In this document: one piece after another, positions 55,674-63,807 of the stretch
Position numbering within the stretch: position 1 is the first letter of the stretch
Layout of the letters: each line of letters starts with the position of its first letter
Source: Planctomycetaceae bacterium
GTDB lineage: Bacteria > Planctomycetota > Planctomycetia > Pirellulales > Lacipirellulaceae
Direction: 5' to 3'
Assembly: GCA_003233055.1 (NCBI GenBank)
Contig: QIKP01000010.1
Coordinates: forward strand, 26,426 to 90,425
Length of the DNA: 64,000 nt
Program-made: the position numbers and the translations under genes
The notes under the pieces: generated by a model
What the model was told of the DNA's origin: nothing
Database searches by the model: none
What the model saw: the letters and a program-made list of their open reading frames with translations, nothing else

Positions 55674-56693
55674 TCAACGGCTGCTCGTCGCACGACTCTC
55701 ATGGGCCGATTGTAGCATAGCGCGGGCGTCGTGGGCGGGGGGAGTTTCGGCGTAATCGCGAATCAATTCCTGGGCGATCTGGGCCGATTCGTCCTGCCGC
55801 CCTGCCGATTGGGCAGCTTGGGCGGCCTCCCAAAGAGCGCGGGCCGCCAGTTGCCGGTGCTCGGGAAAGAGCAGTGGCACTCGTAGGTAGGCTAGCACCG
55901 CCGCATCGTGCTGACGCTGCTGCCGGCGTGCTTCGCCCACCACAAACCACGCCCCGGCCCGCAATCGCTCGGGCGAATCGCGGAGGATGGTTTCCCATCG
56001 GTCAATGTCGGCGCGCTTCGCGGTGACAATCGCCGCGCGCCACGACTGAGCCCGAGCCAAGAAGGCGATTCGCGGATCGCCTGAGCGTTGGAGTGCTCGC
56101 AAATGTTTCAGCGCTTCGCCGCGCAAGCTCGTCTGCATGGCGTGGCTCGCCCCCATCAGCCGCGCAGCGGGCGAGGAGTCGCCTGAGAGCCAAGCGTCGA
56201 TTTTTCCTCGCGGCACTCCTTCGACAGGAAACCACGCGAGTGGCGCGGCGTCCAATGCTGGCGTCGTCGGATCGCTCCTAGAGATCGCCAGGAGCAAATC
56301 GCCCGCGGTCGTCCAATCGCCAACCGCGGTGTAGGCCTGCATGAGTTGGGTCATCGCAAGCCGGCGAACCCAGGGGCGCTGGTCGTGGCGCGCCGCAGCG
56401 GTGAACTGGCGAATGGCACTGGGGTAGTCGTGCTCGGCTAAAGCAGCCTCCCCTGCCTCGTAGCCTTTCGGCCACTCCGTGTCGACATCGACGACCCGCT
56501 CGGCAGGATACGCCCGCGGCGCGCCGCCGGTCCGTTCCAGGGTAATTTTCTCGCCGGTGTAGTCGACGATCGTGCCGGTCACCTCGACCGAACCGGCAGC
56601 GTTCTTCGTGGCGAGACGGAAGGTGTCGGCGTGGGCGAGGGGAGTCGTGCATACAAAAAATGCGGTGGCAACTTGGCGGAAATTTTGAGGCAT
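55674..56693 (-). CDS. Secreted TPR-like protein of the Exb operon
   Basis: 339 residues. Signal peptide (RQVATAFFVCTTPLAHAD), then a small beta domain (VTGTIVDYTGEKITLERTGG) and TPR-like helical repeats to the end. It lies 88 bp upstream of exbB on the same strand and 6 bp after the higA stop. In the family this protein is a periplasmic partner of the Exb complex. Confidence 0.8.
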   Translation of the reverse strand: MPQNFRQVATAFFVCTTPLAHADTFRLATKNAAGSVEVTGTIVDYTGEKITLERTGGAPRAYPAERVVDVDTEWPKGYEAGEAALAEHDYPSAIRQFTAAARHDQRPWVRRLAMTQLMQAYTAVGDWTTAGDLLLAISRSDPTTPALDAAPLAWFPVEGVPRGKIDAWLSGDSSPAARLMGASHAMQTSLRGEALKHLRALQRSGDPRIAFLARAQSWRAAIVTAKRADIDRWETILRDSPERLRAGAWFVVGEARRQQRQHDAAVLAYLRVPLLFPEHRQLAARALWEAAQAAQSAGRQDESAQIAQELIRDYAETPPAHDARAMLQSAHESRATSSR

Positions 56694-56699
56694 CGCGAG

Positions 56700-57005
56700 T
56701 TACTCCGTATCCGCCAACACTTGCACTTCCTCGTGCAGCGACCGGCCAAAACGATCTCGCTCGACTTCCAACTCATAGTGTGACTGCAAGTTGAGCCAGA
56801 ACCGTTCCGAGTTGCCAAAGTACCTAGCAAGCCGCAGTGCTGTGTTGGCTGTTATCGCCCTCGATCCCTTCACGATCTCGTTAATTCGGCGCGGCGGAAC
56901 GCTGATGTCTTTCGCCAAACGGTACTGGCTAATCGCAAGTGGCTCGAGAAACTCCAGCAAGAGTATTTCACCCGGGTGAACTGGCGGTAGTCTTTTCGCG
57001 GCCAT
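56700..57005 (-). CDS. higA: Antitoxin HigA (XRE-type)
   Basis: 101 residues. PPVHPGEILLLEFLEPLAIS then QYRLAKDISVPPRRINEIVKG is the helix-turn-helix, followed by AITANTALRLARYFGNSERFWLNLQ, the HigA signature. It represses its own promoter and neutralises HigB. Its start is 10 bp after the higB stop, giving the toxin-first order typical of higBA. Confidence 0.94.
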   Translation of the reverse strand: MAAKRLPPVHPGEILLLEFLEPLAISQYRLAKDISVPPRRINEIVKGSRAITANTALRLARYFGNSERFWLNLQSHYELEVERDRFGRSLHEEVQVLADTE

Positions 57006-57015
57006 TGGAATCCTC

Positions 57016-57297
57016 CTAGTGATAATCGACCAACTCGACTTCATGTGCATTGCCCGACGACCATCGGAAGCAGATTCGCCATGGATCATTGACACGAATG
57101 CTGTACTGGCCCTTCCGGTTGCCCTTGAGACGCTCAAGCCGGTTGTTCGGAGGAACTCGCAAATCGCCAATCGATTCCGCCGCATCCAGAAGGACTAACT
57201 TTCTCAAAGCTGCGCGTCGCACGGCCAGCGCAAGCCTTTTGACTTGCTCCCGTCGAAAGAGGTGTTCGGTCTGCCTGTCGCGAAAGCTACGAATCAT
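57016..57297 (-). CDS. higB: Toxin HigB (RelE superfamily)
   Basis: 93 residues. FRDRQTEHLFRREQVKRL, RVPPNNRLERLKGNRKGQ and SIRVNDPWRICFRW then VELVDYH match HigB, a ribosome-dependent mRNA endonuclease. It is located between the VWA gene and a TPR gene of the same strand, so it is embedded in the Exb-type operon. Confidence 0.94.
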   Translation of the reverse strand: MIRSFRDRQTEHLFRREQVKRLALAVRRAALRKLVLLDAAESIGDLRVPPNNRLERLKGNRKGQYSIRVNDPWRICFRWSSGNAHEVELVDYH

Positions 57298-57349
57298 GCT
57301 CCCCTCAATCCTAACTCGTGGGAATAGTAACGTCAATCGTTATTACCCC

Positions 57350-58315
57350 TCACCGTTCGCTCAGGGCATGGGTATTCACATAGACCGACCCGCCACCGGT
57401 CCGCGAAGCGAGTTGCGTGAGAAAGTTCTCCCGGTCGCGTGCTGGGCCGCGGCCGAATTCGATCGTGCAGATCGTTGCCCCCGCGCGCTGGTTGAGGCGG
57501 TAGATTGCTTGCAGGTCACCGGGGCTCATCGCGTCGTCCGCGTCGGTGAGAAAAAAAATCACGTCGGGGCCCAGAGCAATCGCTCGCTTGAGCGCTTCGA
57601 GCCGGTCGGTTCCGCCATCGGCAACGACGCTGTTGACCTGCTGCGCGGCGAGGCGTTTGTTTTGATCGCTCGCAAAGGCGATTCGCTTGCGGCCACCGAT
57701 CGTAAAGATCGGTGCGCGGGTGTTGAAGAAGATAATCTGGAATCGGTGAATTTCTTGGAGCGATTCGAGGCTCTCGATCAATTGTTGCTTGGCGGCGGCC
57801 AGGGGGGCACCCTCCATGCTGGTGGAACGGTCGAACAAGTAGACAAACTTCGTGCCGACCCCTTCGACCCCAAATACCCGCACCCGTGACTTTTCTCCCA
57901 CATCGCCTGGTGCTCCGCCGGTCGTCCCTCCTCCCTTTGTCATGCTGGCAGCCCCCGTGTCCGACGGCCCCGCTTCTTCTAATGGCCCAAGACTCGGAAG
58001 CTCCGGCAGGGCCTCCTCCGCCGTGCTATTCGACGCAAGATCGGGGAGCGCTGCGATCGGGTCGGCTGCGATCGGATGGGGCGAGTCGATCGCAGCAGTC
58101 CGGTCGGCGAGCGCGTCGTTCTCCCCCTCGAATTTGACTCCGTCGGTCGTCATCCGTTTCAGCACGATGCCGACTTCCCGAGACGACTCCTCTGCCGCTC
58201 CCTGCGGCGTCCGCTGCACCCAGAGCAAGAGTAGCAGCACCATCGCCGCATGAAACAGCACCGAGGTGCCCCAGGCAGGAATTTTTGCTCGGCGGGTGAG
58301 TCGATCAAGAACCAT
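57350..58315 (-). CDS. VWA-domain membrane protein of the Exb operon
   Basis: 321 residues. A short N-terminal TM (WGTSVLFHAAMVLLLLLWV), an acidic/Ala-rich linker, then a von Willebrand A domain: FVYLFDRSTSMEGAP with the MIDAS DxSxS, VVADGGTDRLEALKRAI and IFFLTDADDAMSP. Start at ATG 58315 (a TTG at 58351 is possible). The VWA domain probably binds a partner on the periplasmic side. It is the first gene of the operon, 52 bp before higB. Confidence 0.85.
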   Translation of the reverse strand: MVLDRLTRRAKIPAWGTSVLFHAAMVLLLLLWVQRTPQGAAEESSREVGIVLKRMTTDGVKFEGENDALADRTAAIDSPHPIAADPIAALPDLASNSTAEEALPELPSLGPLEEAGPSDTGAASMTKGGGTTGGAPGDVGEKSRVRVFGVEGVGTKFVYLFDRSTSMEGAPLAAAKQQLIESLESLQEIHRFQIIFFNTRAPIFTIGGRKRIAFASDQNKRLAAQQVNSVVADGGTDRLEALKRAIALGPDVIFFLTDADDAMSPGDLQAIYRLNQRAGATICTIEFGRGPARDRENFLTQLASRTGGGSVYVNTHALSER

Positions 58316-58454
58316 GAGAAAAATCGCGAATGCTGAAGGGCCAAGGAACAACGTCTGCTTGCCATTGACCGACGTGCCAATCGGAAGCCATCGGGGATTC
58401 TAGGTGTTTGCAACGCGGCGGTCCATTCTAACCCTTTCTGCTCTTCTTCGCGAT

Positions 58455-58502
58455 CGTAACGGTTCACGGCCGGAAAAAAGGAACCACGAATCGAACGAAT
58501 CA
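58455..58502 (+). repeat. Modular interspersed repeat (CGTAACGGTTCAC + GGAACCACGAATC)
   Basis: The 13-mer at 58455-58467 is followed by a spacer and GGAACCACGAATCGAACGAA at 58480-58499. It is the most complete forward copy outside the right end. Confidence 0.7.
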
Positions 58503-58524
58503 CTGCAGAGGAGGCCCAGAGCCT

Positions 58525-58544
58525 CGACGAGGCGTAGCTCGTCG
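58525..58544. repeat. Copy 3 of the CGACGAG/CTCGTCG hairpin family
   Basis: CGACGAG (58525-58531) pairs with CTCGTCG (58538-58544), loop GCGTAG. Confidence 0.6.
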
Positions 58545-58655
58545 GCTAGTTGGCGATGCCGCTTCAGCGGCAGACGCGTCGGAGCGGAGGGAGGAGAGCC
58601 GAAGGGAGATCAGGATGGCTAACGCGATACGTCGCGCTACGCTACAATCCGGCGC

Positions 58656-59621
58656 ATGGCGATCGTGATGGGAGTTGACGAAGCAGGGTATGGACCGAAT
58701 CTAGGGCCGCTGGTGATTGGCCTCTCGGCGTGGAACGTCGACGAAGCGAAAGACCTGCGAACAGACGTTGATCTTTACGACCGACTCGCGGAGGTGGTGG
58801 CTCGGCGGCCAGAAGGCGAGCGGATAGCGATTGCCGACTCGAAGACGCTCTACAAACCGGGAGGCGGGCTGGCAAATTTGGAGCGGGGTCTGCTGGCGAC
58901 GCTGGCGGCCATTCGTGGCGATGCACCTGGAAGCTGGAATGCTTTGGTCGACCGGCTGGGGGCCGATCCCTTGGGGCGACGGTTGGCGTTGCCTTGGTAT
59001 GCGGGGGGATGGGACTTGGAGGTGCCGGTCGAGGGTTCGGGCGAGGCGATTGCCAGGGGGGCCGGCCTGCTGAAGCAAAGCCCGCCTGGGGTGAGACCGA
59101 TCGCGATGCGAGCAAGGTTGGTGTTTCCGGCAGAGTTCAATGAACTTTGCGAAAAACACGGGAGCAAGGGGCTTGCGCTCTCGCATGTCACCTTAGAACT
59201 TCTCCGCGACTGTTTCGATACCCTCCCTCAGCTCCCCGCCTCGACGCTTGTCACCTGCGACAAACATGGCGGGCGGAATCGGTACGCGAGACTGTTGGCC
59301 GAGCACTTTCCTGAGCACCCGATTACTACCGTTGTCGAAGGACGCGCGGAGAGCCGGTATCGATTGGGGCCCGACCGGTCCGTTGAAGTCTGTTTTCGCA
59401 CCAAGGGAGAAGAGCGACTGGAGACGGCGCTCGCATCGATGGGGGCCAAGTACCTTCGCGAACTGGCGATGCGGGCGCTCAACCAGTTCTGGCAAACCGA
59501 AGTCCCCGGCCTCCAGCGCACGGCAGGCTACCCGGTCGACGCCAAGCGGTTCAAGAAAGAGATTGCGAAACGACAGCAACAGCTGGGCGTGGACGATCAT
59601 TGGCTTTGGCGGAGGAGGTAA
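58656..59621 (+). CDS. Divergent RNase HII-like protein
   Basis: 321 residues, long for RNase HII (about 200-220). Start: VMGVDEAGYGPNLGPLVIGLSAW, equal to the RNase HII GIDEAGRGPLAGPV with the Asp-Glu pair but Arg to Tyr. IAIADSKTLYKPGGG matches the DSKKL motif, and LVTCDKHGGRNRYARLL gives another Asp. About 70 residues of unknown structure are inserted in the middle. The function may be RNA-DNA hybrid or other nucleic-acid hydrolysis; the changed residues leave this open. Confidence 0.7.
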   Translation: MAIVMGVDEAGYGPNLGPLVIGLSAWNVDEAKDLRTDVDLYDRLAEVVARRPEGERIAIADSKTLYKPGGGLANLERGLLATLAAIRGDAPGSWNALVDRLGADPLGRRLALPWYAGGWDLEVPVEGSGEAIARGAGLLKQSPPGVRPIAMRARLVFPAEFNELCEKHGSKGLALSHVTLELLRDCFDTLPQLPASTLVTCDKHGGRNRYARLLAEHFPEHPITTVVEGRAESRYRLGPDRSVEVCFRTKGEERLETALASMGAKYLRELAMRALNQFWQTEVPGLQRTAGYPVDAKRFKKEIAKRQQQLGVDDHWLWRRR

Positions 59622-59640
59622 AGAATTCCTCCAGAAGAGA

Positions 59641-59712
59641 GACGAACCACGCCTATTCGTAGGATTTGCGTCATTCGTGGTTTTCCCTGCCTTGGATTCC
59701 GTGAACGATTAC
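59641..59712 (-). repeat. Interspersed repeat, reverse orientation
   Basis: Read on the minus strand it has GTAATCGTTCAC, then a spacer, AAAACCACGAATGACG and CTACGAAT, in the order seen in the forward copy at 58455. It lies between the RNase HII-like and SixA-like genes. Confidence 0.6.
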
Positions 59713-59738
59713 CCTTGAACGATCGGATAACTCAGAAC

Positions 59739-60221
59739 ATGTTCCTCTTTATCGCGCGTCATGCTTGGGCGGGAAATTTTGGCGACCCAGGTTGGTCGCA
59801 TGACTCGGAGCGCCCTTTAATCGCCGAGGGGATCGAGCGCTACGCGCGTCTGGTCGCGGTGCTCACAGCGCGAGGGTTCGCGCCGGCGGTGATCGCCACG
59901 AGCCCGTACGTCCGCTGCCGACAGACCGCAGACATCATTGCCGAGCAAACCGGCGCACCGGTCGAGGAGCTGGAGGGACTTGCGCCGAGCGCTGAAATGG
60001 GCGAGCTACTCGATTGGACCAGTCAGCAACGGGGGAAAGACGTTTGCTGGGTGGGGCATAACCCTGACATGGGCCAACTTACTGCCGCCTTGGTCGGCAA
60101 CGGCCACTCAGCGATCCGGTTTTCCAAGGGGGCGATCACCGCGATACGGTTCGACGATGAAGTCGCTCCCGGCGCCGGAGAACTTTACTGGCTCGCCACC
60201 GCAAAACTACTCGGCATTTAG
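59739..60221 (+). CDS. sixA: Phosphohistidine phosphatase SixA-like
   Basis: 160 residues. LFIARHAWAG carries the catalytic RH pair of the histidine phosphatase superfamily, PLIAEGIERYARLV and SPYVRCRQTADIIAEQ are typical, and CWVGHNPDMGQLTA supplies the second His. SixA removes phosphate from His of phosphorelay proteins. ATG 59739 follows GGATAA; the frame is open from TTG 59715. Confidence 0.88.
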   Translation: MFLFIARHAWAGNFGDPGWSHDSERPLIAEGIERYARLVAVLTARGFAPAVIATSPYVRCRQTADIIAEQTGAPVEELEGLAPSAEMGELLDWTSQQRGKDVCWVGHNPDMGQLTAALVGNGHSAIRFSKGAITAIRFDDEVAPGAGELYWLATAKLLGI

Positions 60222-60240
60222 CAGTCGCTCCAAAAGTCGT

Positions 60241-60666
60241 TCATGGCGAAGTTTCGGCTGGGTGGCCAGGCCATGCTTTGTACGACGCTTCGAGGAGCCA
60301 ATGCTTGCCGTCAGGCATTCGGTCTTGGTGGATCGCCCAGAAAAAGAGGCCACGGTAGCCGCCGCGCCGCGCCCAAACCGTTTTCTTGTAGATCGAGTTG
60401 CGGTCGTCGTAGGCAACGATCGGCCCTTTGCCGCCCGGCGCGCCGATCCAAGGGGCCTGCACTTCCTTGTCCCAAGTGGCCTTCCATTTCCTGCCTGCCT
60501 TTGGTTTCTGATCGAGCAGTTGTCGAATTTGCTGGTAGCTCAACGCGCGATGCTGCTCCTTTTTCGAGAGGTCGAGCGGTTCGTACCGCGTAGCGGCAGG
60601 GAAGAGGCGACCGTAAAAGGGCAAACCAACCACCAGTTTTTCTTTCGGTACCTTCCGGTCTTCGTG
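60241..60666 (-). pseudogene. C-terminal part of the GH18 chitinase gene, after an in-frame TAG
   Basis: About 141 codons in the same frame as the upstream part at 60667-61434. KEKLVVGLPFYGRLF is the conserved GH18 stretch that normally follows the KYY region. The end, YRGLFFWAIHQDR, supplies the Trp at the bottom of the barrel. It has no start of its own except the ATG-less region before 60633. It would only be made by readthrough. Confidence 0.75.
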
Positions 60667-61434
60667 CTAGTACTTCATCGTCTTCTGAACCGATCGCCAC
60701 GCCCGTTCGGGGTCGTTGCGCGATGCGATGAGCGGTGCATGGTGGGCTGCCACTTTGCTCCATGTTCCCGCGAAGTCGTATGTCATCACATGGAACCAGT
60801 CGACCTGTCCGATCACCCGCTCGACGTCGACATGCTTGCCAAAGTAGGCGGACTGTCCGATCGCAGCGGTGAGCAGTAGCGAGGCTTTCTCCGGTTGGCC
60901 GCTTCGCGCGTTGTCGAGTTTCTTCCGTAGCGCGACGATCAATTGCGTGAACTGCCGGCTGGTTGCCTCGTCGCGAGGAAACTCCCAATCGACATCGATG
61001 CCATCGTAGCCGTTGTCGATCACCTGCTGCACGACTTGGTCGACGTACTTGGCGAGCCGATTTTTGTCGGCGGTCACTTGTTCAAACCCATCCGTCGTCC
61101 GCCCCCCACCAAGACTCAGTAGCACCCGCACGTTGTTCTTGTGGGCGGCGTCAGTGAGGGCTTTGCTGGGGACTTTCTCATCAGCGACGATCTTGCCGGT
61201 ATCGTCGGTCCGCAAAAACGCATGACAAAGGTGCGTGAGTCGGTGCCACGGAATTTGCTCGATCTTCAAGTCGCCAAAGCTGGCGTAGTAGCCGATCATC
61301 ACTCGTGGCGGGTCGGCTGCCGGCGCGCGACCCGCCACCGCCAAGCCAAACCCTGGAAGGATGCAAGCGAGTGCTAGCATCCGGGTGATACTGAAATCTA
61401 CCGCAATCCTTAAAGTCGGTGGCGTGGGATCCAT
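60667..61434 (-). CDS. GH18 chitinase-like protein, N-terminal part, interrupted by TAG
   Basis: 255 residues. Signal peptide (TRMLALACILPGFGLAVAG), then the GH18 barrel: RVMIGYYASFGD, VRVLLSLGGGRT and the catalytic DxxDxDxE in DGIDVDWEFP, then VDWFHVMTYDFAGTW. The frame ends with TMKY followed by TAG at 60667-60669, exactly where the family continues (YY). Hydrolyses chitin or related beta-1,4-GlcNAc polymers if functional. The start could also be ATG 61380. Confidence 0.85.
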   Translation of the reverse strand: MDPTPPTLRIAVDFSITRMLALACILPGFGLAVAGRAPAADPPRVMIGYYASFGDLKIEQIPWHRLTHLCHAFLRTDDTGKIVADEKVPSKALTDAAHKNNVRVLLSLGGGRTTDGFEQVTADKNRLAKYVDQVVQQVIDNGYDGIDVDWEFPRDEATSRQFTQLIVALRKKLDNARSGQPEKASLLLTAAIGQSAYFGKHVDVERVIGQVDWFHVMTYDFAGTWSKVAAHHAPLIASRNDPERAWRSVQKTMKY

Positions 61435-61673
61435 GAGAGCGTCTCTTTCTCGGTCTGGCTGGTAAATGGCGAAGTCTATTCTGCTTGAGAAGGATCCGCC
61501 GTGCTACCCATGCGGCAACTTCCGATCCAAGAAAGGGACTGCCAGGCGATTTCCCCCCCATCCTGGTTTTCTCTCCTCGATCTCCCCTTTCATCACTCCC
61601 GCCAAGCTTCGACGATTGCGGTTCTCAGCACGCAAAAGAAGCCTGGCTCCACGCACCGACAGGAATTGGACGG

Positions 61674-63314
61674 ATGGCAAAACGAGCAGCTTACGACGCG
61701 GTGGTGATCGGCGGCGGGCATAACGGGCTGGTCTGCGCCTGCTATTTGGCCAAAGCGGGGAAGAAGGTCGCCGTGGTCGAGCGGCGACACGTGCTGGGTG
61801 GATGTGCCGCAACCGAGGAGCTTTGGCCCGGCTACAAAGTCTCGACCGCCGCCTACGTGATCAGTCTCTTCCTGCCAGAGATCATTCGTGACCTCCGGCT
61901 CAAGTCGCACGGACTGGAGGTGCTGCCACGGACGCCCTCCTCCTTCACCCCGCTCCCCGACGGGCGAAGCCTGCTGATGGGCCCCGAGCCAGGACTCAAC
62001 CAGCGGGAGATTGCCAAGTTCAGCACCGCCGACGCCGATGCTTATCCCCGTTACGAAGCGCTGCTCGAACGAATCGCCAAGCTACTCGAACCGGTCCTGA
62101 ACCAAACCGCCCCCGACCCATTGCCCTTACCCAACGAATGGCGACGGGTTGGCATCCCTAAGAAAATGCGCGACACGAAGAAGCTTTGGTCGCTTTATCA
62201 AGCGATGGCCTCCCTGGGAGAAGACCTCCCCTCGGCGGTCGAGATCCTGACCGGCGCAGCGAGGCCCATTCTGGATCGTTGGTTCGAGTCCGATATCCTC
62301 AAGGCAACGCTCGCGACCGACGCCATCATCGGCGCGTTTCTCTCGATCAGTTCCCCCGGCAGCGCGTACGTTCTGCTGCATCATGTGATGGGAGAGGCGG
62401 GTGGCGCGCGAGGGGTTTGGGGGTACGTTCGTGGAGGAATGGGGGGGCTCTCCGACGCCATCGCCAGCGCGGCCACCGAATTGGGAGTCGATATCTTTCG
62501 CGAGATGCCCGTCGATACGATCCAGACCAACAACGGCAAAGTGACCGGTGTGAGCTTTGCCGACGGTTCGCAGTTCGACGCGCCGATCGTTGCTTCGAGC
62601 GTGGATGCGAATCTCACGTTTCAGAAGTTGCTCGATCCGGCGGTCTTACCTGAGAATTTCCGCAAGGCGATTGCCGGGATCGACTACGCCTCGGCCTCGA
62701 TGAAAATCAACCTCGCGCTCGGTGAGCCACCCAATTTCACAGCAGTTCCGTCGCCCAATACTTCGACCGGCATTGCGCCGCACCACCATGGCACGATGCA
62801 CGTCGGGCCGACGCTCGATTACTTAGAACGGGCCTACGACGATGCCAAGTATGGGCGCCCAAGCGAGAAGCCGATTCTGGAAATGACCATGGCGACCAGC
62901 GTCGACGACACCATCGCCCCACCTGGCAAGCATATTCTCAGCATGTTTGTCCAATTCGCTCCCTACAACCTGCGTGAGGGGAATTGGGACGACCTCAAGG
63001 AGTCCTTCGCCGACCGGTGCATCGCAGCCGTTGCCGAGTACGCGCCGAACGTACCTGGCGCGATTGAGCACCGGCAGGTGCTCAGCCCGTTGGATCTGGA
63101 ACGGGTTTACGGCATCACGGGCGGCAATATCATGCAGGGAGCGATGAACGCCAACCAGCTTTTTTGCTTCCGCCCCGTCGCCGGCTGGGCCGACCACCGC
63201 TCGCCGATCACCGGGCTCTACCTCTGCGGCGCGGCAAGCCACCCAGGGGGTGGTGTGATGGGAGCGTGTGGAAAGAACGCGGCAGGAGAGATTCTGCGCG
63301 ACTCGCGCTGGTGA
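61674..63314 (+). CDS. FAD-dependent oxidoreductase, PYROXD2/phytoene-desaturase-like
   Basis: 546 residues. The Rossmann GxGxxG site is YDAVVIGGGHNGLVCACYLAKAG, then VVERRHVLGGCAATEE. The C-terminal FAD end GLYLCGAASHPGGGVMGACGKNAA is the family motif shared by carotenoid desaturases and PYROXD2. ATG 61674 has AGGAA at a good spacing. The product is soluble or weakly membrane-associated. Substrate unknown; no carotenoid genes are nearby. Confidence 0.9.
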   Translation: MAKRAAYDAVVIGGGHNGLVCACYLAKAGKKVAVVERRHVLGGCAATEELWPGYKVSTAAYVISLFLPEIIRDLRLKSHGLEVLPRTPSSFTPLPDGRSLLMGPEPGLNQREIAKFSTADADAYPRYEALLERIAKLLEPVLNQTAPDPLPLPNEWRRVGIPKKMRDTKKLWSLYQAMASLGEDLPSAVEILTGAARPILDRWFESDILKATLATDAIIGAFLSISSPGSAYVLLHHVMGEAGGARGVWGYVRGGMGGLSDAIASAATELGVDIFREMPVDTIQTNNGKVTGVSFADGSQFDAPIVASSVDANLTFQKLLDPAVLPENFRKAIAGIDYASASMKINLALGEPPNFTAVPSPNTSTGIAPHHHGTMHVGPTLDYLERAYDDAKYGRPSEKPILEMTMATSVDDTIAPPGKHILSMFVQFAPYNLREGNWDDLKESFADRCIAAVAEYAPNVPGAIEHRQVLSPLDLERVYGITGGNIMQGAMNANQLFCFRPVAGWADHRSPITGLYLCGAASHPGGGVMGACGKNAAGEILRDSRW

Positions 63315-63377
63315 GGCTGAGGCGAAGCCCCGCGAACGAGAGGCTCGTCGCAAAGGTCCCTGCTCCCAAGGCAAGAA

Positions 63378-63421
63378 GGAACCACGAATCGAACGAATCC
63401 GACGAATCACGGCAGAGGAGG
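63378..63421 (+). repeat. ACGAAT-type interspersed repeat
   Basis: GGAACCACGAATCGAACGAA, then TCCGACGAATCACGGCAGAG and GAGG. Same order as at 58480 and 63764. Confidence 0.75.
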
Positions 63422-63456
63422 CTCCCGCAGCGGTTAAGAAAAGACGAGGAAGATTG

Positions 63457-63496
63457 GCCACAGATGAACACAGATGAACACAGATGAACGCGGATG
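63457..63496 (+). repeat. 10-bp-period CACAGATGAA repeat
   Basis: Three exact CACAGATGAA units after GGC, then a degenerate CGCGGATG. The period is one DNA helical turn. Confidence 0.8.
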
Positions 63497-63576
63497 CTTG
63501 GCTGGAGAAATGAAGCAGAAATTCCGGTTGCCCCCTTCGACACAGCACGAAAATAGGTGTCTTCTCTCCTCACAAT

Positions 63577-63650
63577 ACATCTGCGTCTATCTGCGGCTAT
63601 TCGTCGGATTCGTGGTTCCTTCCTGCCTCGACTTTTGTGAACGGTTACGT
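63577..63650 (-). repeat. Reverse-oriented interspersed repeat
   Basis: Read on the minus strand: CGTAACCGTTCAC (63638-63650), spacer, GGAACCACGAATCCGACGAA, then GCCGCAGATAGACGCAGATG. It joins the 13-mer, the ACGAAT module and the GCAGAT-type module. Confidence 0.7.
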
Positions 63651-63711
63651 AGTTTGCCAACCGTTCCTTGGCGTCAGACAATCCCCGGCTCCGGATTTCG
63701 AGAAAACAAGC

Positions 63712-63746
63712 CTCACGCAAAGGCGCGAAGGAACAGGGCCGCGAAG
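63712..63746 (+). repeat. CGCAAAGGCGCGAAGG-type repeat
   Basis: CTCACGCAAAGGCGCGAAGG then GGCCGCGAAG, period about 9-10 bp. Directly before the ACGAAT copy at 63764. Confidence 0.6.
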
Positions 63747-63763
63747 TTCGCCGTCGGAAAAAG

Positions 63764-63807
63764 TTAACCACGAATCGAGCGAATTCGACGAATGACGGCA
63801 GAGGGGC
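63764..63807 (+). repeat. ACGAAT-type interspersed repeat
   Basis: AACCACGAATCGAGCGAATT, then CGACGAATGACGGCAGAGG. Diverged version of the 63378 copy with the same trailing GGCAGAGG. Confidence 0.7.

Larger units (their letters stand above)
58316..58655. other. Gene-free stretch with interspersed repeats
   Basis: Holds the modular repeat at 58455-58502 and a hairpin at 58525-58544 and serves divergent transcription of the VWA operon and the RNase HII-like gene. Confidence 0.5.

Noticed and set aside
63457..63496. Short direct repeats that could suggest a CRISPR array
   Set aside because: Units of 10 bp with no spacers; CRISPR repeats are 24-48 bp with unique spacers and adjacent cas genes, none of which is present.
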